Positions 1 to 5,916 of a stretch of DNA of 6,837 nt are shown in pieces. The translations under genes were made by a program, and so were the position numbers. Numbering within the stretch: position 1 is the first letter of the stretch; each line of letters starts with the position of its first letter. The notes beneath the pieces are model-generated. The model was not told where the DNA came from. It worked only from the letters and a program-made list of their open reading frames with translations, and did no database searches. The DNA lies in the NCBI GenBank assembly GCA_026193555.1, contig JAPHUU010000043.1:1-6837 (forward strand). The letters run 5' to 3'. This stretch comes from Rhodanobacter sp. Lineage in GTDB: Bacteria > Pseudomonadota > Gammaproteobacteria > Xanthomonadales > Rhodanobacteraceae.

Positions 1-197
1 GCCAACTCAACGACACCGAAATCGCCCGCTACGTCGAACGCGAGCAGCCGCTGGACTGCGCCGGCAGCTTCAAATGCGAAGGTCTGGGCATCAGCCTGTT
101 CGAATACATCGACAACCGCGACCCCACCGCACTGATCGGCCTGCCGTTGATCGCCCTGGCCAGAATGCTGCGGGACTGCGGACTGAATCTGCCATAG
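1..197 (+). CDS. yceF: Maf/YceF-family nucleotide pyrophosphatase, C-terminal fragment
   Basis: The gene runs in from the left edge; reading from base 3 gives 64 residues ending in a TAG at 195-197. The fragment contains [19 protein letters not shown] followed by [17 protein letters not shown], the conserved C-terminal block of Maf proteins. The [12 protein letters not shown] form matches the YceF subgroup rather than YhdE, where this stretch reads more like AGAF..KGRG. Known for the family: YceF hydrolyses nucleoside triphosphates to monophosphates plus pyrophosphate, preferring methylated nucleotides such as m7GTP, in the cytoplasm as house-cleaning. Maf proteins are about 190-200 residues, so about two thirds lies outside the window. 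About 100 bases and a GC hairpin separate it from the next operon, so co-transcription with that operon is uncertain. Family assignment is firm; exact substrate is inferred. Confidence 0.9.
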   Translation, partial: QLNDTEIARYVEREQPLDCAGSFKCEGLGISLFEYIDNRDPTALIGLPLIALARMLRDCGLNLP

Positions 198-211
198 AGG
201 GATGGTGCCAA

Positions 212-234
212 GCCGGTTCGCCATCGGCGCCGGC
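212..234 (+). terminator. GC-rich hairpin after the maf-like gene (possible terminator)
   Basis: GCCGG (212-216) pairs with CCGGC (230-234), and inside it CGCC (219-222) pairs with GGCG (226-229) around an ATC loop, with a two-base TT bulge on the 5' arm. It sits 15 bases after the TAG of the Maf-like gene. There is no T-run behind it, so it is not a textbook intrinsic terminator. It could be an mRNA 3'-end stabiliser or part of the moxR leader. Confidence 0.3.
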
Positions 235-299
235 AGACCGCTAGACTGATCCGATCCACGCAGTCGATCCCGATTCATCCGCCACAACCAGTAGAGCCC

Positions 300-1241
300 A
301 TGTCTGCCACTACCCAGCCACGTGATGAGAATCTGTCGCAACGTCTGGATGCCGCGATGGCCCAGGTCAACCAGGTGCTGCTGGGCAAGCCGCGTCAGGT
401 GAAACTGGCCTTCGCCTGCCTGATCGCCGGCGGTCATCTGCTGCTGGAAGACGTTCCCGGTGTCGGCAAGACCACTCTGGCCCACGCGCTGGCGGCCACC
501 TTTGCGCTGGACTTCCAGCGCGTGCAGTTCACCAGCGACCTGCTGCCCTCGGACATCATCGGCGTCAGCGTCTATGAGCGCGAGACCGGGCAATTCCGGT
601 TTCATCCCGGCCCGATCTTCACCGGCCTGCTGCTGGCCGACGAAATCAACCGCGCCAGCCCGAAGACGCAGAGTGCCCTGCTCGAGGCGATGGCCGAGGA
701 TCAGGTGACCGTCGATGGCCAGACGCACGCGTTGGCGCGGCCGTTTTTCGTCGTCGCCACCCAGAATCCGCTGGACCTCAACGGCACCTTTCCGCTGCCC
801 GATTCGCAACTGGATCGCTTCATGTTGCGACTGTCGCTGGACTACCCGGACGCCGCCGCCGAACGCGCACTGCTGACCGGCAGCGATCGTCGCGACCTGC
901 TGGCCCAGCTGCAGCCGCAGCTCGATGGTGCAGCATTGACCGCACTGCACCGGCAGGCGCAGACGATCACCGCCAGCAGCGCGCTGCTCGACTACCTGCA
1001 GCGGCTGCTGGCTGCCAGTCGGCGGCATGCCGAGATCCGCGTCGGACTGTCGCCGCGTGCCGGCCTCGCCCTGCTCGGCGCGGCGCGTGCCTGGGCCTTG
1101 ATCAGCGGTCGTCCGCACGTACTGCCGGAAGACATCCAGGCCTTGTTTGTGCCGCTGGCCGCGCATCGCCTGCTGCCGGCACGTGGTGGTGGCGGTGACG
1201 CCCTGGCGCGTCAGCTGCTGGCCGAGGTCGCGGTGGATTGA
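300..1241 (+). CDS. MoxR-family AAA+ ATPase
   Basis: This is a 313-residue cytoplasmic AAA+ ATPase of the MoxR family, thought to act as a chaperone-like remodelling factor for partner proteins, often DUF58 or VWA proteins encoded beside it. The ATPase core is complete. Walker A is EDVPGVGKTT (residues 50-59, Lys57), Walker B is LLLADEIN (110-117), sensor 1 is Asn156 in ATQNP, an arginine-finger type DRF lies at 172-174, and sensor 2 is SPRAG (251-255, Arg253). MoxR signature stretches around LLEAMAEDQVTVDG and GTFPLPDSQLDRF are also present. Length is normal for the family. The ATG at 300 is preceded only by a weak AGAG at 293-296, but no better in-frame start exists upstream and the N terminus looks typical. 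Its TGA (1239-1241) shares a base with the ATG of the DUF58 gene. Family assignment is sure; the client is inferred from context. Confidence 0.94.
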   Translation: MSATTQPRDENLSQRLDAAMAQVNQVLLGKPRQVKLAFACLIAGGHLLLEDVPGVGKTTLAHALAATFALDFQRVQFTSDLLPSDIIGVSVYERETGQFRFHPGPIFTGLLLADEINRASPKTQSALLEAMAEDQVTVDGQTHALARPFFVVATQNPLDLNGTFPLPDSQLDRFMLRLSLDYPDAAAERALLTGSDRRDLLAQLQPQLDGAALTALHRQAQTITASSALLDYLQRLLAASRRHAEIRVGLSPRAGLALLGAARAWALISGRPHVLPEDIQALFVPLAAHRLLPARGGGGDALARQLLAEVAVD

Positions 1242-2194
1242 TGCGCGGCATGCTGCAGCGCGTACAGACCCTGGCCGAACGCCGGTTGCCGGCGCTGACC
1301 CGCTATCGACGCCCGGAGAGCCTGCCGATCGAACTGCATCGGCGGCGCATCTATATCGTCCCGACCAGCTTCGGCGTGGGCTTTTCGATACTGCTGCTGG
1401 TGATGCTGGTCGGTGCGCTGAACTACGCCAACAATGCCGCCCTGCTGCTCACCTGCCTGCTCGGCGCAGCCAGTGCCACCAGCATGCTGGTGGCCTTTCG
1501 CAACCTGGACGGCTTGCGCCTCAGCCATGTGCACGGCGGTAATGCCATCGCCGGGCAAGCGATCGAACTCACCCTGAGTTTCGACTCCGGTCGCACCCGC
1601 AACGCGATCCGGCTCGATCTTGGCGACACCTCCATCGCGTTCGCTGTCGACGCCAACACCAGCGCCATCGTGCGAATCCGCGTGCCGACCGCACAACGAG
1701 GCTGGCAGCCACTGCCGCGGCTGCGGCTGCGGACCAGCTGGCCGCTGGGCCTGTTTCGCGCGTGGAGCTGGCTGCATCCCGACCAGTCGGTGCTGGTGTG
1801 GCCACGTCCCGAACCTGCCGGCCCGCCGCCCCACGCGCCGGCCGACGATGCACGTCACATGCGACTGCATCAGGGCGATGAGCTGGCCGCACTGCGAGAC
1901 TATCGCGCCGGCGACCCGCAGCGGCGGATTGCCTGGAAGGCCAGCGCACGCCACCTCAACCTGCTGGTCAAGGATTTCGAGCAGCCGCAAAGTCCCCCGC
2001 AATGGCAACTGGACTGGCGCCAGCTGGCGGGACTCGGCAAAGAGGCCCGCATCGCCCGGTTGGCACGCTGGCTGGGCGAGGCACAGGCGCAGCGCCGCAG
2101 CTACAGCCTGTGGCTGCCGGGCACCGAGATCCCCAGTGGCAGCGGCCCGCTGCATTACGCGCATTGCATGAGCGCGCTGGCGCAATTGCCATGA
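1241..2194 (+). CDS. DUF58 domain membrane protein, partner of MoxR
   Basis: This 317-residue protein has a basic N terminus, then two adjacent hydrophobic segments (about residues 44-61 and 66-86) that anchor it in the inner membrane, with the remainder probably cytoplasmic. The DUF58 signature lies at 212-237: GDELAALRDYRAGD then RRIAWKASAR, followed by LLVKDFE. DUF58 proteins are usually encoded next to MoxR and carry a VWA-like fold. Here the position expected for a DxSxS MIDAS motif reads LDWRQLAG (Asp258, Arg260, Leu262), so metal binding through a classical MIDAS looks lost. The C terminus is short, as I recall for gammaproteobacterial members of this cluster. I chose the ATG at 1241 over the TTG at 1238: it overlaps the moxR stop as TGATG and has GGTGG just upstream. 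The stop overlaps the next start as ATGA. The biochemical role is unknown. Confidence 0.9.
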   Translation: MRGMLQRVQTLAERRLPALTRYRRPESLPIELHRRRIYIVPTSFGVGFSILLLVMLVGALNYANNAALLLTCLLGAASATSMLVAFRNLDGLRLSHVHGGNAIAGQAIELTLSFDSGRTRNAIRLDLGDTSIAFAVDANTSAIVRIRVPTAQRGWQPLPRLRLRTSWPLGLFRAWSWLHPDQSVLVWPRPEPAGPPPHAPADDARHMRLHQGDELAALRDYRAGDPQRRIAWKASARHLNLLVKDFEQPQSPPQWQLDWRQLAGLGKEARIARLARWLGEAQAQRRSYSLWLPGTEIPSGSGPLHYAHCMSALAQLP

Positions 2195-4161
2195 CGCCGC
2201 CCTCACCCGACCAACGAAGCGAACCGGCGATCGGGCAGCGGGCCTTCGACCTGCTCAGCCTGACCATGGCGTTTGTGCTTGGCCTGCATGCACCGCACCT
2301 GCCGTGGTGGTTCGTCGTCATGCTGGCACTCGTGCTGGGCTGGCGCTGGTGGCAGCGACGCCTGGCCAGTGGCACGGTGCCGCGCTGGCTGAAACTGCCG
2401 TTACTGGCGATGCTGACGCTGGCCGTCATCGTGCAATACGGCAGCATTTTCGGCCGCGTGCCGGGCGCGATGCTGGCCATCGGCCTGCTGATCCTGAAGC
2501 TGCTGGAGACCGAGGCCCCGCGCGACGTCCGCGTCGGCATCAGCTTCGCGTGCTTCGCGCTGATGACGGCACTGCTGTTCGATCAGGGCATGTTGACCAC
2601 CTTCGTGGTCGCACTGGGCCTGCTGCCGGCGCTGGCGACCTTGCGCGCACTGGAACCGGCACAAGGGGCCCCCACGCTTCCACGCTCCCTGCTGCCCGGC
2701 CTCGGCCTGCTGGCAGCGGCATTGCCGTTGGCACTGCTCGCTTTTCTGCTGGTCCCGAGGCTCGGCGCGCCGCTGTGGGGCGCACCATCGCCCACCGAGG
2801 CGCGCACCGGACTGAGCGACAGCATGTCGCCGGGCAACTTCACCGAACTGCTGACCGATGATCACCCCGCCATGCGGGTGAGCTTCGATGGCACGCCGCC
2901 ACCGCCGGACCAACGCTATTTCCGCGCCTACGTGATGTGGAACTACGATGGCCGCAGCTGGCGGCACATCAAGGGCAGTCTGGGCCACCCGGTACCGATC
3001 GAAGTCGCCCGCTCGATCCACTACAGGATCAGCCTGCAACCCAGCCATCAACGCGTGCTGCCCACGCTCGACGTGCCACTGGCAGCACCGCCGCGGGCCA
3101 TCTTGCAGCGTGACCGCGAGGTGCTGGCCGACGAGCCGGTGAACGATCCGCTCAACTATCAGCTGAGCTCGGCGCTGAGTTACCGACTGCAACCCGCACT
3201 GGACGAACGCTCGCGCCGGCTCGGTCTCCGGTTGCCGACGCATTTCAACCCGCGCACCCGCGTGCTGGCGACGCAGTGGCGGCAACGCTATGGCACTGAC
3301 GATGCCGCGATCGTACGGGCCGCATTGGCGCTGTTTCATGATGGGGGCTTCCGCTACACGCTGGCACCGGCGCCGCTGGGACGCGACGCGGTGGACGACT
3401 TTCTGTTCGACACTCGCGAAGGATTCTGCGAGCACTATTCCTCGGCGTTCACCGTCCTGATGCGTGATGCCGGCATCCCGGCGCGCGTGGTCACCGGATA
3501 CCAGGGCGGCTACTGGAACCCGCTGGCTGATTACCTGCTGGTGCGCAATTCCGATGCCCACGCGTGGAGCGAGGTGTGGCTGGCCGGGCGCGGCTGGGTG
3601 CGAGTCGACCCCACCGGTGCGGTGCGTCCCGAAAGAGTCTCGCTGGGTGCGGCCGCAGCCGCCGGCGACCAACTGGGCTGGTATCGAAGCGACTGGCTGC
3701 AAGGTCTGCGCAATCACTGGGACATCGTCAATCGCTGGTGGGATCAAGGCGTTATCGGTTTTGACGCGCTCCGGCAGCGTGGCCTGCTGACCCCATTCGG
3801 CGTCCAGGATACCGACACCGCAACACTCGGCATGCTGCTGGCAATCAGCAGCGTGCTGTTCATCGCGATCGGGTTGGGCTGGGCCTTGTTGCGCCGACAG
3901 ACACATGATGCGCTGCGCACGGCCTTGCGAGAGCTGGAGCGAAAGCTGGCACATGCCGGTCTCCGTCGCAGGCAGGGCGAAGGGCCGCAGCATTACCTGA
4001 GCCGTGCGGCCCGTGCGTTGCCCGGTCAGCGCAGAGAGCTGGGAACCCTGATGGGAAACTATCTGGAACTGCGCTATGCCCATGACGAGCCACCAACCGA
4101 ACCATTGCGCGCATTCCGACGCGCCGTACGGGAATTTCGGGTCGATGGCGTGGTCAAATAG
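2191..4161 (+). CDS. tgpA: TgpA-type membrane transglutaminase-like protein (DUF3488 / transglutaminase core / DUF4129)
   Basis: This 656-residue inner-membrane protein has six or seven hydrophobic segments between about residues 20 and 188 (the DUF3488/TgpA N-terminal region), then a large predicted periplasmic part. That part holds the TgpA hallmarks SMSPGNFTEL (211-220) and YFRAYVMWNYDGRSW (243-257), followed by a transglutaminase-like core. A last membrane helix (about 545-567) leads to a cytoplasmic DUF4129-like tail. The triad is complete: Cys413 in REGFCEHYSSAF, His457 in SDAHAWSEVW and Asp473 in RVDPTGA. Pseudomonas aeruginosa TgpA has this architecture and was reported essential for viability; its substrate is, to my knowledge, not established. 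The reading frame is open upstream to 2002, but that stretch overlaps the DUF58 gene. The ATG at 2191 forms an ATGA overlap with the DUF58 stop and has little Shine-Dalgarno sequence, consistent with coupled reinitiation. Catalysis (peptidase, transglutaminase or other) cannot be told from sequence. Confidence 0.94.
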   Translation: MTPPSPDQRSEPAIGQRAFDLLSLTMAFVLGLHAPHLPWWFVVMLALVLGWRWWQRRLASGTVPRWLKLPLLAMLTLAVIVQYGSIFGRVPGAMLAIGLLILKLLETEAPRDVRVGISFACFALMTALLFDQGMLTTFVVALGLLPALATLRALEPAQGAPTLPRSLLPGLGLLAAALPLALLAFLLVPRLGAPLWGAPSPTEARTGLSDSMSPGNFTELLTDDHPAMRVSFDGTPPPPDQRYFRAYVMWNYDGRSWRHIKGSLGHPVPIEVARSIHYRISLQPSHQRVLPTLDVPLAAPPRAILQRDREVLADEPVNDPLNYQLSSALSYRLQPALDERSRRLGLRLPTHFNPRTRVLATQWRQRYGTDDAAIVRAALALFHDGGFRYTLAPAPLGRDAVDDFLFDTREGFCEHYSSAFTVLMRDAGIPARVVTGYQGGYWNPLADYLLVRNSDAHAWSEVWLAGRGWVRVDPTGAVRPERVSLGAAAAAGDQLGWYRSDWLQGLRNHWDIVNRWWDQGVIGFDALRQRGLLTPFGVQDTDTATLGMLLAISSVLFIAIGLGWALLRRQTHDALRTALRELERKLAHAGLRRRQGEGPQHYLSRAARALPGQRRELGTLMGNYLELRYAHDEPPTEPLRAFRRAVREFRVDGVVK

Positions 4162-4196
4162 CAGTCGACACGATGGCGCATGCCGTCGCCCATAAT

Positions 4197-4200
4197 GGAG
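4197..4200 (+). promoter_or_regulatory. Ribosome binding site of the Slp-family lipoprotein gene
   Basis: GGAG, followed by AAA, lies 8 bases before the ATG at 4209. It decides the start: the alternative in-frame ATG at 4173 has no purine tract at a proper distance and would put 12 non-hydrophobic residues before the lipoprotein signal peptide. Confidence 0.7.
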
Positions 4201-4208
4201 AAAGCGCC

Positions 4209-4796
4209 ATGACCCTGTATCGCCCTCTGACCCTCGTCGCAGCCATCGCCTTGCTGGGCGGATGCGCGACGATACCGAAACCACTGGAAGGAACCTACAC
4301 CGACGTCTCTACCGCCAGCGCCGCGCAGGGCAGCGCAAGTGGCACCCGGGTGCGCTGGGGTGGCGAGATCATCAAGACCGAACCGGGTCCGCAGGAGACC
4401 TGCTTCTACCTGCTGTCGCGCCCGCTGGACAGCCAGGCACGTCCGGTCTTGCGCAGTACTGGCGAAAGCCAGGGCCGCTTCGTGGCTTGTCGCGAGGGTT
4501 TCTATGATCCCGAGGTATTCACCCGGGGACGCGAATTGACCGTGACCGGCACCCTGCACGGCACCGTGTCGCAGAAGGTCGGCAGTTACGACTACGCCTA
4601 CCCGCGAGTGGAAGCCGATGTCGTTTACCTGTGGCCGAAACGCGTCGTGGTGCGCTACCCGTCCTATTACGACCCCTTCTGGGGGCCGGGTTTCTACAAC
4701 CCGTGGGGCTATGGCCCGTGGGCGGATCCGTTCTGGGGGAGGCCGCGCGTCATCGTGGTAAGGCCATCACCGCCGCCGGCGCCGCCAGCGCACTGA
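4209..4796 (+). CDS. Slp-family outer-membrane lipoprotein
   Basis: This 195-residue protein starts with a lipoprotein signal peptide: a short basic N terminus, a hydrophobic core (about residues 7-16) and the lipobox LGGC with lipidated Cys19. Ala20 at +2 predicts sorting to the outer membrane. The mature part begins IPKPLEGTY and continues with an Slp-like body including VRWGGEIIKTEP, LRSTGESQGRF and ELTVTGTLHG, which fits the Slp family (E. coli Slp and YeaY, starvation or stationary-phase induced). The last 45 residues form a low-complexity tail rich in Trp, Tyr, Phe, Pro and Gly, in which DPFWG occurs twice (155-159 and 173-177), ending in a proline-rich stretch. It lies 47 bases after tgpA on the same strand with its own good ribosome binding site. 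It may be the last gene of that operon or separately expressed; its role is unknown. Confidence 0.87.
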   Translation: MTLYRPLTLVAAIALLGGCATIPKPLEGTYTDVSTASAAQGSASGTRVRWGGEIIKTEPGPQETCFYLLSRPLDSQARPVLRSTGESQGRFVACREGFYDPEVFTRGRELTVTGTLHGTVSQKVGSYDYAYPRVEADVVYLWPKRVVVRYPSYYDPFWGPGFYNPWGYGPWADPFWGRPRVIVVRPSPPPAPPAH

Positions 4797-4800
4797 TGCC

Positions 4801-4836
4801 CAGCGGAAGGCGAGCCGGCGCGGCTGCCTTCCGCTG
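4801..4836 (+). terminator. Perfect 10-bp inverted repeat after the lipoprotein gene
   Basis: CAGCGGAAGG (4801-4810) is exactly complementary to CCTTCCGCTG (4827-4836). The 16-base spacer can form an inner stem, AGCC (4813-4816) with GGCT (4822-4825). It begins 4 bases after the lipoprotein stop codon in a convergent gap, where a terminator is expected. No T-run follows on either strand, so it would be a non-canonical or Rho-aided terminator. Confidence 0.5.
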
Positions 4837-4856
4837 CCAGCGGGACCGGCTACCTC

Positions 4857-4876
4857 GACACCGTTCTAACGGTGTC
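4857..4876. terminator. Second inverted repeat, overlapping the cytochrome gene stop codon
   Basis: GACACCGT (4857-4864) is complementary to ACGGTGTC (4869-4876) around a TCTA loop. The stop codon of the - strand cytochrome gene (4866-4868) falls within the loop and stem boundary. It could serve both converging transcripts as a terminator or 3'-end barrier. No T-run follows, so the function is inferred from position and symmetry. Confidence 0.42.
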
Positions 4877-5762
4877 CCCTCGGCTTGGGCTGCAGACCAC
4901 TCAGATACGCGTACAAGGCGCTGATTTCCTGGTCGGTCATATTCTTGGTGACCCGCACCGGCATGTAGTCAGTCTTCAAGGCGCGGCCACCGGGAGCGAT
5001 GCCCTGCCGCAAGGCCCGCTTGAGGTCGGCCTCGCTCCAGCCAGCCAGGCCGGTCGGGCCGGGTGTCAGATTGGCGGCATCGGGCCAGTCCGGTGGGGTG
5101 CCAGGTATGTGCCCACCAGAGAATCCCGGCCCATGGCAGCCGGTGCAGGCCGCGGCCAGATAGGCGCCGTAGGCGGCAGTGGTGGCCACCAGAGGTTTGG
5201 CCGGCACCGCATGATGGTTGACGATTTCCGCCGGCAGCAACGGAATCTTGCCGGCCACGAACAGCACGCGCCCCAACGGCCCGACACGATTGGCGGGCGG
5301 CGTTCGATTGACCGCCGGTATGCTGTGCAGGTAGGCCAGCAAGTCGCCGACGTCCTCATCGCTGAGGTGACTGAACTCCTGCGCCGGCATGAACAACAAG
5401 GACCGCCCGTCCGGCGCCACACCATGACGGATGGCGCGGACCAGATCCACGTTGCTCAGCTTGCCGCCGGGACCACCGGGCGTGAGATTGGTGCCGGACA
5501 GGCGCGCTACCAGCGGATCGTTGATGAAGGTGGCGCTGCCGAGGTCTTGGCCATGGCAGTCCTTGCAGCCGCGGATGGACGCCACATGGTCACCCCGCGC
5601 GATGGCGGCAGCGTCGTTGGGCACCACAGGCACTGGCGGGTCGATCCTGTAGACCCTGGCCATGCGCCACGCACTCAATCCGTAGGCCGCGGCAAGCACC
5701 ACCAGCACCATCGCCATCACAACGGCGGCCAGCCGGCCCAGCCACTTCAGTATCTTGCGCAT
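4866..5762 (-). CDS. Membrane-anchored dihaem cytochrome c
   Basis: This 298-residue c-type cytochrome has an N-terminal signal anchor (about residues 8-32) and two cytochrome c domains facing the periplasm. The first haem site is CKDCH (66-70) with probable axial Met125 (FMPAQEF). The second is CTGCH (206-210) with probable axial Met267 (YMPVRV). Both domains share the NLTPG motif (92-96 and 231-235), the RxxxRxGxAPxGR pattern and a C-terminal ALYAYL or LLAYL helix, so the protein looks like an internal duplication. Such proteins carry electrons from periplasmic dehydrogenases or towards terminal oxidases; the partner is not visible here. The frame stays open far upstream, but I chose the ATG at 5760-5762 because the membrane anchor follows it directly and GGGGG precedes it by 4 bases. 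It may be monocistronic, since 154 bases separate it from the upstream decarboxylase gene. Haem attachment would require the Ccm system. Confidence 0.92.
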   Translation of the reverse strand: MRKILKWLGRLAAVVMAMVLVVLAAAYGLSAWRMARVYRIDPPVPVVPNDAAAIARGDHVASIRGCKDCHGQDLGSATFINDPLVARLSGTNLTPGGPGGKLSNVDLVRAIRHGVAPDGRSLLFMPAQEFSHLSDEDVGDLLAYLHSIPAVNRTPPANRVGPLGRVLFVAGKIPLLPAEIVNHHAVPAKPLVATTAAYGAYLAAACTGCHGPGFSGGHIPGTPPDWPDAANLTPGPTGLAGWSEADLKRALRQGIAPGGRALKTDYMPVRVTKNMTDQEISALYAYLSGLQPKPRGHR

Positions 5763-5792
5763 GACGCCCCCACGTTGCGTTCGGAAGACCGC

Positions 5793-5821
5793 AGTGTAGG
5801 GCCGGGGGTCATGGAATTGAA
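5793..5821 (-). promoter_or_regulatory. Weak sigma-70-like promoter candidate for the cytochrome gene
   Basis: On the - strand TTCAAT (5821-5816) and TACACT (5798-5793) are separated by 17 bases. They match the -35 consensus at 3 of 6 and the -10 consensus at 4 of 6. A start about 7 bases after the -10 would give a leader of about 25 bases before the ATG, leaving room for the GGGGG ribosome binding site. The spacing is right but the boxes are weak, and chance matches are common. Confidence 0.28.
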
Positions 5822-5916
5822 GCCGCCGTATCCGCCGCGGGAAGGTGCGGGCGCCAGCGATCAGGACCGCTTGCAGGCGACCCGCAGCGAACCCGACAGG
5901 CCGCCGATCTTGCCGC

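Noticed and set aside
242..247. TAGACT as a -10 box for the moxR operon.
   Set aside because: There is no acceptable -35 element 16-18 bases upstream. The operon promoter may lie in 198-299, but I cannot place it.
2002..2190. A longer tgpA product starting at 2002.
   Set aside because: The extra 63 residues overlap the conserved end of the DUF58 gene and would precede the first TgpA membrane segment with no family match. The ATGA overlap marks the start at 2191.
1211..2206. A 331-codon open frame on the - strand opposite the DUF58 gene.
   Set aside because: It has the same shadow composition (Gln, Arg, Ala, His) and no motif; the + strand protein carries the DUF58 signature.
4165..4196. A possible promoter before the lipoprotein gene: TCGACA (4165-4170) and CATAAT (4191-4196), each 5 of 6 to consensus.
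   Set aside because: The spacing is 20 bases, and transcription would begin near 4203, after the GGAG ribosome binding site, so it could not produce a message using that site.
2401..4284. A 627-codon open frame on the - strand opposite tgpA.
   Set aside because: It is rich in Gln, Arg and His with no recognisable motif, and lies opposite a gene with clear domains and an intact catalytic triad. Long antisense frames are expected in GC-rich genes.
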